A stretch of 20,328 bases of DNA from a virus. Location: positions 1-20,328 of the IMG/VR virus record IMGVR_UViG_3300029985_000183, one strand, 5' to 3'. Position numbers and translations under genes: made by a program. Shown one piece after another: positions 1 through 7,335 of this stretch (the first letter of the stretch is position 1; the number at the start of each line of letters is the position of its first letter). The notes beneath the pieces were generated by a model that had not been told where the DNA came from, ran no database searches, and worked only from the letters and a program-made list of their open reading frames with translations.

Positions 1-163
1 TTAGGCTAAGTGATCCATTTGGTACTGCTGCTAATGAGTAATCATTTTTAGCAGTATTCCTATTATTATAAATATTCCTGGGAATATAAATATCATAAGG
101 CTTGCCTTCTATAATGAGAACACCGGCAGTAAAATTAGAGCCTGGACCTATTCCTTCATACAT
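1..163 (-). CDS. Unidentified protein, N-terminal part (3' end outside window)
   Basis: An open frame starts at ATG 163 and runs off the left edge without a stop (54 codons seen). The protein begins MYEGIGPGSNFTAG and continues with a hydrophilic segment rich in Asn, Tyr and Ile. It starts 10 nt after the stop of the preceding minus-strand gene and continues the virion gene cluster, so a structural role is inferred from position only. A second ATG in another frame at 159 is less likely because that frame is not needed to keep the reading open. No family recognised. Confidence 0.6.
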   Translation of the reverse strand, partial: MYEGIGPGSNFTAGVLIIEGKPYDIYIPRNIYNNRNTAKNDYSLAAVPNGSLSL

Positions 164-173
164 ATACTTTCTA

Positions 174-623
174 TTAAGCTACTGTAAAGAAAATGTTCAG
201 TGTTCCAGCTAATGCATTAGTACTATTATTATTACTGATTGTAATAGTAGCTGTACCAACACCAGTAACTACAGCAGATACAGATGGTTCACCATTAGTA
301 TCTATTACTCCTGAATAAGATTGTACAGCTACTAACAAGACACTACCTGCTACTATCTGACTATTATTAAGAGTAAAGTTTGTAGGAGCACCATTAGCAG
401 TAGTTACAGCCTGTGTAGTAATAACTCCATTTGGAGAGTTAAAAGTAACTGCTGTTGTAGAATTAGTTAATTGTGCTACTGCTGGTTTATTAGATAATAC
501 ACCTCCAGCTACTACTGCTAGTATATATTGCTGTAAATTGAATGGTGATTCCATTCCTGGTTCTGTAGGCGTAAAGCCATTTACCAGCGTTTTACTATCT
601 ATGAATATATTTTGTGGAATCAT
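174..623 (-). CDS. Probable head fibre or capsid decoration protein
   Basis: 149 residues. After a short polar N-terminus (residues 1-40) the rest is a Thr/Val/Asn-rich beta pattern: alternating hydrophobic strands, turns with NG and SNG, and an end like small trimeric jelly-roll or TNF-like fibre domains (strand ending NIFFTVA). Such domains are common on phage head fibres and decoration proteins. There is no signal peptide or membrane segment. It follows another small beta-rich protein by 11 nt and lies downstream of the capsid and ring genes, which supports a virion surface role. The fold assignment is inference from composition and periodicity. It could equally be a tail-fibre accessory protein. 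Confidence 0.45.
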   Translation of the reverse strand: MIPQNIFIDSKTLVNGFTPTEPGMESPFNLQQYILAVVAGGVLSNKPAVAQLTNSTTAVTFNSPNGVITTQAVTTANGAPTNFTLNNSQIVAGSVLLVAVQSYSGVIDTNGEPSVSAVVTGVGTATITISNNNSTNALAGTLNIFFTVA

Positions 624-634
624 GTTCCCTTTTA

Positions 635-1015
635 TTAGATTATATAGTCTACAAGAAAACGTGCTACTCCTACTGTAAAATTACCTACTGTAGTAAAGGT
701 CATTGCTCCAGGAGCAGTTGCTTTTATAGCAGTAGCTGAAGCAGCTAGTACTAAGTTAGCTTGACCAGCAGCTAAGTCTGCTGTTACATCAGCAGTTGAT
801 ATAGCGCCTACTGTAGGAATATTAAGTGTCACACTTGTACCAGAAACAAAGGTAGTAGTAGTGTCACTACGTAAAGCAGTAATTATTGCACCTTCTGGTA
901 TTGATTCTCCTTCATTAAAGGAGTATGTACCTGCTGGTAAATCTGTACCATTAAAAGATGGATGTGTAGCTACATTTAATGTAACTATTGCGACTTTATG
1001 TGATGTTAAACTCAT
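635..1015 (-). CDS. Small beta-rich virion protein, probable fibre/decoration subunit
   Basis: 126 residues without charged coiled coil or membrane segment. Features are a beta-rich N-terminus, a GTYSFNEGESIPEGAIITAL stretch around residues 29-48, a Thr/Ser-rich middle, and an Ala-rich repeat (LAASATAIKATAPGAMTF) before a final beta strand. The sequence style matches short virion surface proteins found next to capsid genes in Bacteroidota phages. It begins 5 nt after the stop of the 450-residue virion protein and is followed 11 nt later by the 149-residue beta protein, so the three are probably translated together. Whether it is on the head or the tail cannot be told from sequence alone. Confidence 0.45.
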   Translation of the reverse strand: MSLTSHKVAIVTLNVATHPSFNGTDLPAGTYSFNEGESIPEGAIITALRSDTTTTFVSGTSVTLNIPTVGAISTADVTADLAAGQANLVLAASATAIKATAPGAMTFTTVGNFTVGVARFLVDYII

Positions 1016-1020
1016 TTTTA

Positions 1021-2373
1021 TTACAGGTTTACCGGTTGAAGATTAAGAGATACAACATAGGGATTAATTACTGCTTCAAAAGAAGCTTTAGAAATAGTAT
1101 CACCTGTAGGTATAAGAACATTTGTTAAAAATGCTGATTGTGCTTGTTCACCATCAGATGATTCACCCCTATCAAAGTGGTAGATTATGTACACGTTATA
1201 GGTAGTATTAGCTACAATAGGTGATGGATAATCTATTACATAAGCTCCAGGGTATTGAGAACTACCATATTTACGTAGATCATCTGTCTCATCATAGTAA
1301 AGCTGCCATTGCCTAGCCAAACCTTCACCTTCAAATGCTACTGAAACTTCTTCCAAATATACAGTGTTAGGATTAAAGCCTTGACGTAAACCAACTACTA
1401 CACGTGGTTTAACCTGTGCAATTCTATCAAAGAACGCAAGTTGTTCATTCAAAGCTAATATAGCTAAGCGATCTACATTTGCATTACCAAAACCAGCAGT
1501 AGTCAAATTTACTGTTTCAATTACAGCTGTATTTGCTATTGGACCACCATTAGCTACAATTAGTGATTGAAGGGTAGTTACTTGATCTTGATTTAATGTC
1601 AGGGATATAGTTGCATCTACACCTGTGTATAATACTAATGTAGTACCTACTGTCAAACCAGAGATGGTTACAACTGAATGTGCATTACCAGTAGCTAGTT
1701 CATTAATAGCAATTGCTATTTCTTGATTACCACCTGGTGTATTAGGGTAAAGATTAGATGCCTGTAAAACTTGATAAGCCATATTCTGCATCAAATCATC
1801 CCTTTGATTTAGAGCAGTGTAGCCTAAAGCAGTGTAGAATGGAGTTGTATACTGTGGAAATATAGCAGCCATATTTCTACCATTTATAATATCAGTTCTC
1901 CTACCGTGAGTAGTCAAAGTGAGTTCATAAACGGTATTATCCTGCAAATTTACAGCAGTAGCTCCACCACCAGATGTAGCACCACCAACTACCCAACAAT
2001 TACTTGTTGGAGAAGCATAAGCCTTACCCTTAAACAGTGTAATTGTTGAGCCTATAATGTCATGGCTCTTTTCAAAAGGCCTATTAGGTAATGGCATACC
2101 CGCTGTAGAAAAAGAGCCTAACTGAGCACTATCAGGTGTACCCTGATAGATAGCTATAATAGGGCTATTTATTACAGTATCTCCAGCAGTGAGTGAAGTA
2201 TTTCTTGTATTAGTACCATTACCACTTGCATCCACAATAGCCAGTTGGCCATTAGCAAGGGCAACTACCCCAGAGGTAGTATTAATTAGTGGGGTACCAC
2301 CAGCAGGTAATACTATATTGCCAGCTTCCACCAGGGTTTTTTCTACCCTAACTTTGTTTTGTGAATAACTCAT
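1021..2373 (-). CDS. Large beta-rich virion structural protein, family not identified
   Basis: 450 residues. The N-terminal third is Gly/Ala/Thr-rich beta sequence. The middle (about 150-330) contains an alpha/beta segment with RRTDIINGRNM and a conserved-looking patch RVVVGLRQGFNPNTVYLEEV. The C-terminal part carries FEGEGLARQWQLYYDETDDL and a Tyr-rich strand (NTTYNVYIIYHFDRG). There is no signal peptide, membrane helix or enzymatic motif. It sits between the ring protein and the small fibre-like proteins. Candidates are a tail tube or ring component or a capsid-associated protein; position favours a major virion component. Its leader is A-rich, typical of Bacteroidota translation starts. 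Confidence 0.5.
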   Translation of the reverse strand: MSYSQNKVRVEKTLVEAGNIVLPAGGTPLINTTSGVVALANGQLAIVDASGNGTNTRNTSLTAGDTVINSPIIAIYQGTPDSAQLGSFSTAGMPLPNRPFEKSHDIIGSTITLFKGKAYASPTSNCWVVGGATSGGGATAVNLQDNTVYELTLTTHGRRTDIINGRNMAAIFPQYTTPFYTALGYTALNQRDDLMQNMAYQVLQASNLYPNTPGGNQEIAIAINELATGNAHSVVTISGLTVGTTLVLYTGVDATISLTLNQDQVTTLQSLIVANGGPIANTAVIETVNLTTAGFGNANVDRLAILALNEQLAFFDRIAQVKPRVVVGLRQGFNPNTVYLEEVSVAFEGEGLARQWQLYYDETDDLRKYGSSQYPGAYVIDYPSPIVANTTYNVYIIYHFDRGESSDGEQAQSAFLTNVLIPTGDTISKASFEAVINPYVVSLNLQPVNL

Positions 2374-2393
2374 AGTTCAAATTTTGTGTTTTG

Positions 2394-3134
2394 TTAATTT
2401 TTATCAGCTTCAGTATCTCTAGCTTTAATAGAAGTAGCTTGCTGGTTTTGTAAGTCTGTATATGCTTCTTTTACTGCTAACCTTATTATCTCATCATGAT
2501 AATCAGGATCTATATCACAACTAACTTGAGGATCTGTAGATTGGTACTGCCCACTAATACTATTGTATCCACCAAAGAATACAATGTTGGGCTTCTTTAC
2601 ATAATCTATAGCTACACCGGTAATTATAAAATCATTTCCTGTATCAAAGAAGAGTGAAGAAAGACCATCAGTAGAGCTAGAGGATTTACCAAATGAGGTC
2701 AATACTCTTTCCCATGCAAAGCTAGGCTTATTATAGTAATCTTTCTTATCATCAATGTGGTAAGCTGTTTGTCTTATTGCTGTCTTTATACAAGTGCCTT
2801 TCTGTATATTAATATCAGCAGCAGTTAAGAACATGTAAGGATAAAGTAAAGCGGAGAGCTTTAACTCATAGTATCCATTACCTACTGAAGTTGGTACTAG
2901 AATTGGTTGAACTGCTGGAGAATGTACGTGTAAGCTCTTTAGGTTATCTGTCCTCTTTTGGTCAGTTTCAAAGCCTCTTACTTTGCCAGCATTATCCCAT
3001 CTATCCTTTACCCAGAGAGAAATACCTTTTTGTATGTAGGTATCTATTTCTACCGGATTAAGACCTACAGACTCTAAGCTATCAATCTGATCTAGTTGAA
3101 GCTTAAACTCGTAGTGCATTTGGGCTATGTTCAT
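2394..3134 (-). CDS. Head-tail ring/adaptor protein (tail tubular protein-like)
   Basis: 246 residues. The N-terminus (MNIAQMHYEFKLQLDQIDSL, then VEIDTYIQKGISLWVKDRW) fits the helical start of the adaptor or tail tubular proteins found in crAss-like and related podoviruses, where an EID.yl..a...f...R pattern recurs. In that family the protein forms a dodecameric ring under the portal. The rest is mixed beta sequence with many aromatic residues, ending in a helix (EIIRLAVKEAYTDLQNQQA). It starts 2 nt after the preceding stop, so the two genes are translationally coupled. The assignment comes from the N-terminal pattern and from position downstream of the MCP. I am fairly confident it is a neck component, less sure which ring. 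Confidence 0.55.
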   Translation of the reverse strand: MNIAQMHYEFKLQLDQIDSLESVGLNPVEIDTYIQKGISLWVKDRWDNAGKVRGFETDQKRTDNLKSLHVHSPAVQPILVPTSVGNGYYELKLSALLYPYMFLTAADINIQKGTCIKTAIRQTAYHIDDKKDYYNKPSFAWERVLTSFGKSSSSTDGLSSLFFDTGNDFIITGVAIDYVKKPNIVFFGGYNSISGQYQSTDPQVSCDIDPDYHDEIIRLAVKEAYTDLQNQQATSIKARDTEADKN

Positions 3135-3136
3135 TC

Positions 3137-4177
3137 TTATGACATTCTAGACTTAAATTTCAATTGTGTTTTCATTTCCTCATACTCGATAGAAAACTTA
3201 GGGTCTGTCAAGAAGTCAAGCATTTCTTCTTTCCTATCAAAGGTAAGAGGTACTGGCTGTTTGCCATCTTCTTCTTGAGGTTTATACCATACATATTTAG
3301 AACCCCTATTTGATACTATACCATAATCTTCAAGATCACGTAAGAATGCTAAAGCTTCAAATCTAGCCCTAGTAGCTGTCTCTGAATACATCTTATAGAT
3401 AGATTCAAAGTGAGCTAACCTGGTAGAAGTACTTCTTACAAAAGCAGATAGATCATTATAAGCTTGTGGCCTGGTCATACCTTTCTTAGCTACTTCATCA
3501 CCAATTGCTTTACAGAACTTGATAAGAGTATCATCATTCTTATCTTCCAGATCAACAATGTGTGATATAGCTTTATCAATCTTTTTACCTTTAGAAGCTT
3601 TCTCTTTACCTTCTTCTTCTTCTGAAGTAATAACATATTGTGTTTCACCGGTAATTTCATTATAGTTATTAGCTACAATGTTATTGGCTAAGCAGATATG
3701 ATATTTGATTTCATCAAGAGGATTCTCAGTGTCCAGAATAGTAGCTCCATCGTTTAAAGACAATTGAGCTTCACCTGTCTGAAAGAAAGGTATTTTATCA
3801 ACATCTGACTTATCACCTGTACCCCTAAAAGGTTGATTAGTATAATAGTTAATAGCTTTACCGTGCTTATACTCTAATAGAGTTTGCAGTAGGATTTCTT
3901 CCTTACCCTTAAGCATTTTTTCCCAATCTGGGGTTGCATAGTTTTTTAGATCTTTATAGATATTAACTACCATGTCAGTTAGACCTGTATTTAATGCTCC
4001 TGCTAGTCTCCTAGAAGGGTTAGCACAAATAGTTTGCTTTGTACCTGGTGCCCTAGTTAATTCTTTTTCAGCAACAACTTGTTCTTGTACACCATAATCT
4101 GTTTTACGAGAATCTGTTACACGAGTAAAGTTTACTGCTGGTTGTTCTTTCTGTACTGGTTTAATTATAACTTTCAT
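3137..4177 (-). CDS. Conserved-type virion or packaging protein of unknown function
   Basis: 346 residues. It has a basic/polar N-terminus, a central alpha-helical region (LTDMVVNIYKDLKNYATPDW), a charged linker around 205-225 (EEEEGKEKASKGKKIDK), and a helical C-terminus with RARFEALAFLRDLEDYGIVS and KYVWYKP. That last region resembles a winged-helix or adaptor-like unit, but this is weak. There are no catalytic motifs. It lies between the DUF1737-like small protein and the ring protein, where crAss-like phages keep head-completion and internal proteins. The start at 4177 is preceded by an A-rich leader (AACAAAGAAGAAGAAACA). The function is not identified. Confidence 0.5.
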   Translation of the reverse strand: MKVIIKPVQKEQPAVNFTRVTDSRKTDYGVQEQVVAEKELTRAPGTKQTICANPSRRLAGALNTGLTDMVVNIYKDLKNYATPDWEKMLKGKEEILLQTLLEYKHGKAINYYTNQPFRGTGDKSDVDKIPFFQTGEAQLSLNDGATILDTENPLDEIKYHICLANNIVANNYNEITGETQYVITSEEEEGKEKASKGKKIDKAISHIVDLEDKNDDTLIKFCKAIGDEVAKKGMTRPQAYNDLSAFVRSTSTRLAHFESIYKMYSETATRARFEALAFLRDLEDYGIVSNRGSKYVWYKPQEEDGKQPVPLTFDRKEEMLDFLTDPKFSIEYEEMKTQLKFKSRMS

Positions 4178-4198
4178 TGTTTCTTCTTCTTTGTTTGT

Positions 4199-4381
4199 TT
4201 ACTGGCCCATAGCCTGGGCATAAATTACTGTATTTGTATATACTCCAGTTAATGGATTAAACACACTAGTAGCTGTAACTGATACTCCACCAACTACTAC
4301 ATAACTAGCAGCAAGCTGTACTGCTACTTTAGCAGCCAGCCCACCTCCAGTTGTATCTTGTACTACTATGTATTCAGTCAT
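4199..4381 (-). CDS. Small DUF1737-like protein downstream of MCP
   Basis: 60 residues. The pattern YIVVQDT near the start, a helix (LAAKVAVQLAAS), then VVVGGVSV and the ending VIYAQAM matches the layout of DUF1737-type small proteins (yxVV...L...GW...GGVSV...yyQAM), although the usual GW before the GG is replaced by SY. Such proteins have a compact beta-alpha-beta fold and no settled function. The gene starts 3 nt after the MCP stop, so it is coupled to MCP and may be made in large amounts. A role in head decoration or assembly is inference from position. Confidence 0.5.
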   Translation of the reverse strand: MTEYIVVQDTTGGGLAAKVAVQLAASYVVVGGVSVTATSVFNPLTGVYTNTVIYAQAMGQ

Positions 4382-4384
4382 ATA

Positions 4385-5908
4385 TTAGTTATCGAACCTC
4401 AATGCAATAAATCCACAACGGGTAATATCCCTAATCATTAAGCCAAAGGATTTTTCAATGAAGCAAGCATAACCGCCTACACCACCTGCTAATCCCATTC
4501 CACCATCATTGATAGGGAAGCCTGTTTGTTTATCCCATTTACCAGCGCTACAGAAATAGTAGTCAGCATACTTTTCAGATACCATTGAAATGTTATCTCC
4601 CATTTCACCGGTAGTCTGTTCTTTAGTAGAACCAAAGTCCAAAATATCCATCCTCCAGGAGTCAATTGGGGTATCTGTATAGATAGGGTGCATTTCTGGA
4701 CAGTAGTCTGGATTATCCTTGTTAGGATCCAGCATTACTGTAACATCCAAACCATTCTTACCTTTGTAATTGGTAAACTGAGCACCAAAGCTCAAATGGC
4801 GTGGATCCTTACCTTGGATAAAGAATGTATCCAGAGTTAAGAAAGCAGAAGCTTGTGTAGCTACCATCTCATGAAACATCCTAGCACCCATTTCACCGGT
4901 AGCTAAAACCAGCTTACGTGATTCAGGTGTAGCATCTTTCCTACCACGATAGATAGCAGATAACCATTCATCCAAACGTGTAAGTGTTAAGTTACCATTA
5001 TGGTAAAGAGCATTACTGTATTCCAATTGTTGACGAAGACCTGGACCTGTCCTTTTCAGGTAGCCTTGTGGACCTGTAACTGTAGACTTACGCCCAAAGT
5101 TCAAACCCCACTCAATGTCTTCATATATTTGATTCATCATCTCAGCTTCTGCCATAGGCATGAAGTTCAGATATGCTTTGCCATCATTATCATAGAAAGG
5201 TACTCGCCACTGTTTCAGTTTTTGAACTGGATCACCAGAGTTCTTATCAATCCTCAAAGCCTTATCAGTAAACTCTAACTTTTCAGCTACATTACCTGCT
5301 TGAGAACGCAATTCAAAGATTGAATTAAACTGCATTGTACCATAATCCTGATTCATTTCATCAGCTACAGAAGTAGATACCTTACGAAATTCTTGCCCTA
5401 CCTGAATTAAAGATACAGGAAAGAAGAGACTAGTATCATCTGTTTGTAAGCGTACTTTGTATAAGAAGCTACCACCATTCCTTGGAGTAGGATTACCTAC
5501 AACTTCCAAGTTATATAAGTTAGACATACCAATAAGCACATCTGGATAATGGAACCAACCTTTATCAAGTACTATTTGAAATTCCTGACGTGCTAAGCCT
5601 GGCTTAGTAGAAGTTTCTACTACCTCAGTTACACGCAGTTTTTGTTTCTTATGGCCTGACAGTTTCCAGGTATACTGATTAGAGCTAAGGATAGTTTTCT
5701 TACCTTTAGCTTCTGTCATACCTAATAGAGGTTTACTATTGTAAATGTCTGTAGCAGAAAACAATTGGGTTAAACCAAGTGCATTCATAGACAAATCATG
5801 AGGTTTGTCCAATCCATAGGCTCTAGTTAAGTGGGTGCTATTAAAAGAGCTACCCCCTAAACCTTCTGTTACTGTAGTAGGCATTAAGCCCTGCATTGTG
5901 AAATTCAT
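4385..5908 (-). CDS. Major capsid protein
   Basis: 507 residues, the usual size for the capsid protein of crAss-like phages. It follows a long charged scaffold-like protein, the standard place for an MCP. N-terminal residues 1-70 are polar and flexible. The middle has long helices (AEAEMMNQIYEDIEWGLNFG near 260) and the C-terminal part has a helix plus strands (ATGEMGARMFHEMVATQASA near 335) as expected of an HK97-fold subunit. No protease domain is visible. The leader AAAAACTAAAAGCACAAATAC resembles the leaders of the plus-strand early genes. Many C-ending codons suggest strong expression. The HK97 fold is inferred from context and length, not from a structure match. Confidence 0.75.
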   Translation of the reverse strand: MNFTMQGLMPTTVTEGLGGSSFNSTHLTRAYGLDKPHDLSMNALGLTQLFSATDIYNSKPLLGMTEAKGKKTILSSNQYTWKLSGHKKQKLRVTEVVETSTKPGLARQEFQIVLDKGWFHYPDVLIGMSNLYNLEVVGNPTPRNGGSFLYKVRLQTDDTSLFFPVSLIQVGQEFRKVSTSVADEMNQDYGTMQFNSIFELRSQAGNVAEKLEFTDKALRIDKNSGDPVQKLKQWRVPFYDNDGKAYLNFMPMAEAEMMNQIYEDIEWGLNFGRKSTVTGPQGYLKRTGPGLRQQLEYSNALYHNGNLTLTRLDEWLSAIYRGRKDATPESRKLVLATGEMGARMFHEMVATQASAFLTLDTFFIQGKDPRHLSFGAQFTNYKGKNGLDVTVMLDPNKDNPDYCPEMHPIYTDTPIDSWRMDILDFGSTKEQTTGEMGDNISMVSEKYADYYFCSAGKWDKQTGFPINDGGMGLAGGVGGYACFIEKSFGLMIRDITRCGFIALRFDN

Positions 5909-5927
5909 GTATTTGTGCTTTTAGTTT

Positions 5928-7250
5928 TTATAATATTTTTACTCTTCCATTAAGTGGGTTCTGGGCAAATAATTGTTTGTCTGGAGCACCACCTGCTTCA
6001 CCTTTAGCCTTTGTTGTACCATGCTTCTTTAACTTATCCAGTAGGCTTTTAGAGGAAACAGTTGTAGCTGCATCTCCTTCTCTCTTTGTAGAGAAGCCTT
6101 TCTTAGGATCATAGTCAGAAATAATCTCAACTAGTTTAAGGAAATCCTTTGGATTAGATGAGATAAGCTGATACTTATACTGGTAATTTGTCATCTCAGA
6201 ACCATCATTAAACTTAATTGGCTGAAATGTATTTAATATCTGTTGCTTCTTTGCAGGTAAGTAACCAGCTTCATCTACAGCAGATAAGAACTCGTGTTCA
6301 TATCTTTCCTGGTTCTGTTTGGCTTGTTTATTCTGCTTTTCTGCAAAAGCTTGTACGTTTTTCTTTTCCTTTCCAGCAGCCTCTTTAAGAGTAGCTAATG
6401 CTTCATCAGCTGCATCTTTAAGTTCGCCTTTATCTTCAAGAACTTCTATTGTAGAGGCTATTCTTTTACTAGATAATCCAGAAGCTGAAAGTTGCTTTTC
6501 TATAACCTGTTTAGCTTGATCATCTTTAGAAGTGTCTATCTTCTCCAGGTCTATCTCTCTTTGTTGAATGGCAAAGAGTTTATTAAGGTCTGCAAACTGT
6601 CCACCTTTAACTCCATGATCTATGAGTTCAAACACTCGTGGGTCCTTTATTTGATTCTTAAGGTCTTCAGTAACTGCTTCCATCCTCAGTTCATTATCTA
6701 AGGCTATTGCTTTCTGAAGTCCTTCTTCTGTACCATCAAACTTAAAGTCTTCTGGTAGGTTTAGAATACCAAGATCAATGTATGTCTGAAAGATTTCCTG
6801 AGCCTGTTCTGGTGTAGTAGCACCTTCATCCTGTTTAGCTTTCTTTGCTTCCTCAAGATCTTTTGCTTTCTTTGCCTGAAGTTCCTTTTCTGTAAGGACC
6901 TCACTTTCTTCCTCTTCCTCTTCTTCCTCTCTATTTTCTTTTCCTTCTTCTTTCTTAAATACTGATTTACCAGCAAGTATTGAATCAATATCTATATCAA
7001 GTACTACATTTCCTTGTTTAGTTGGGTCTTGATTATTACCTTCCTGTACAGCATTTTCAAGCTTACTTGCTGGTGTAGCTTTACTCTTATTAGTACCTTT
7101 AGCAGCAGCTTCTTCTTCTGCCTTGATCTCAGCTGGTGTCTTCTCTACTGCATTCCTAGTTAATTCTTCAAAATCGAAGGTAGGAAAGTTAGAGGTTCCA
7201 TCTGGGTTATTACTAAAGTTAATACCGTTTACTTTATTAGTTGTTTCCAT
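5928..7250 (-). CDS. Scaffolding-like internal head protein
   Basis: 440 residues, extremely charged and helical: Glu/Lys/Gln-rich coiled coil through most of 40-330, with an uninterrupted acidic run (EEEEEEEESE) near residue 110 and KKAKDLEEAKKAKQ after it. The C-terminus (LDKLKKHGTTKAKG, ending NGRVKIL) is basic. This composition and its position between portal and MCP are typical of phage scaffolding proteins, which nucleate capsid assembly and are then removed. No protease active-site motif is visible. A same-strand K/R-rich frame inside it (6761-6988) is a by-product of the purine-rich codons. The assignment rests on position and composition. Confidence 0.6.
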   Translation of the reverse strand: METTNKVNGINFSNNPDGTSNFPTFDFEELTRNAVEKTPAEIKAEEEAAAKGTNKSKATPASKLENAVQEGNNQDPTKQGNVVLDIDIDSILAGKSVFKKEEGKENREEEEEEEESEVLTEKELQAKKAKDLEEAKKAKQDEGATTPEQAQEIFQTYIDLGILNLPEDFKFDGTEEGLQKAIALDNELRMEAVTEDLKNQIKDPRVFELIDHGVKGGQFADLNKLFAIQQREIDLEKIDTSKDDQAKQVIEKQLSASGLSSKRIASTIEVLEDKGELKDAADEALATLKEAAGKEKKNVQAFAEKQNKQAKQNQERYEHEFLSAVDEAGYLPAKKQQILNTFQPIKFNDGSEMTNYQYKYQLISSNPKDFLKLVEIISDYDPKKGFSTKREGDAATTVSSKSLLDKLKKHGTTKAKGEAGGAPDKQLFAQNPLNGRVKIL

Positions 7251-7335
7251 CTATTTTCTATTACAAAGTTAATACTAAATTTTAAACTAATTACCCTAGA
7301 ATAGTAATCCTAGGACAGTTATGATTTATATATGG
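7251..7335 (-). promoter_or_regulatory. 85-nt gap before the scaffold gene with possible Bacteroidota -7 box and hairpin
   Basis: This is the largest gap within the packed virion cluster. Read on the minus strand it contains an inverted repeat CCTAG...CTAGG about 55 nt upstream of the scaffold start, then TAACTTTG (plus-strand 7264-7271), a match to the Bacteroidota -7 consensus TAnnTTTG. No clear -33 TTTG box is seen, and the spacing to the ATG would give a very short leader. A separate promoter or attenuator for scaffold and MCP is possible but unproven. Confidence 0.25.

Noticed and set aside
6761-6988. K/R-rich 75-residue same-strand frame inside the scaffold gene
   Set aside because: It is the shifted reading of Glu/Lys purine-rich codons and has extreme low complexity, with no independent start signal.
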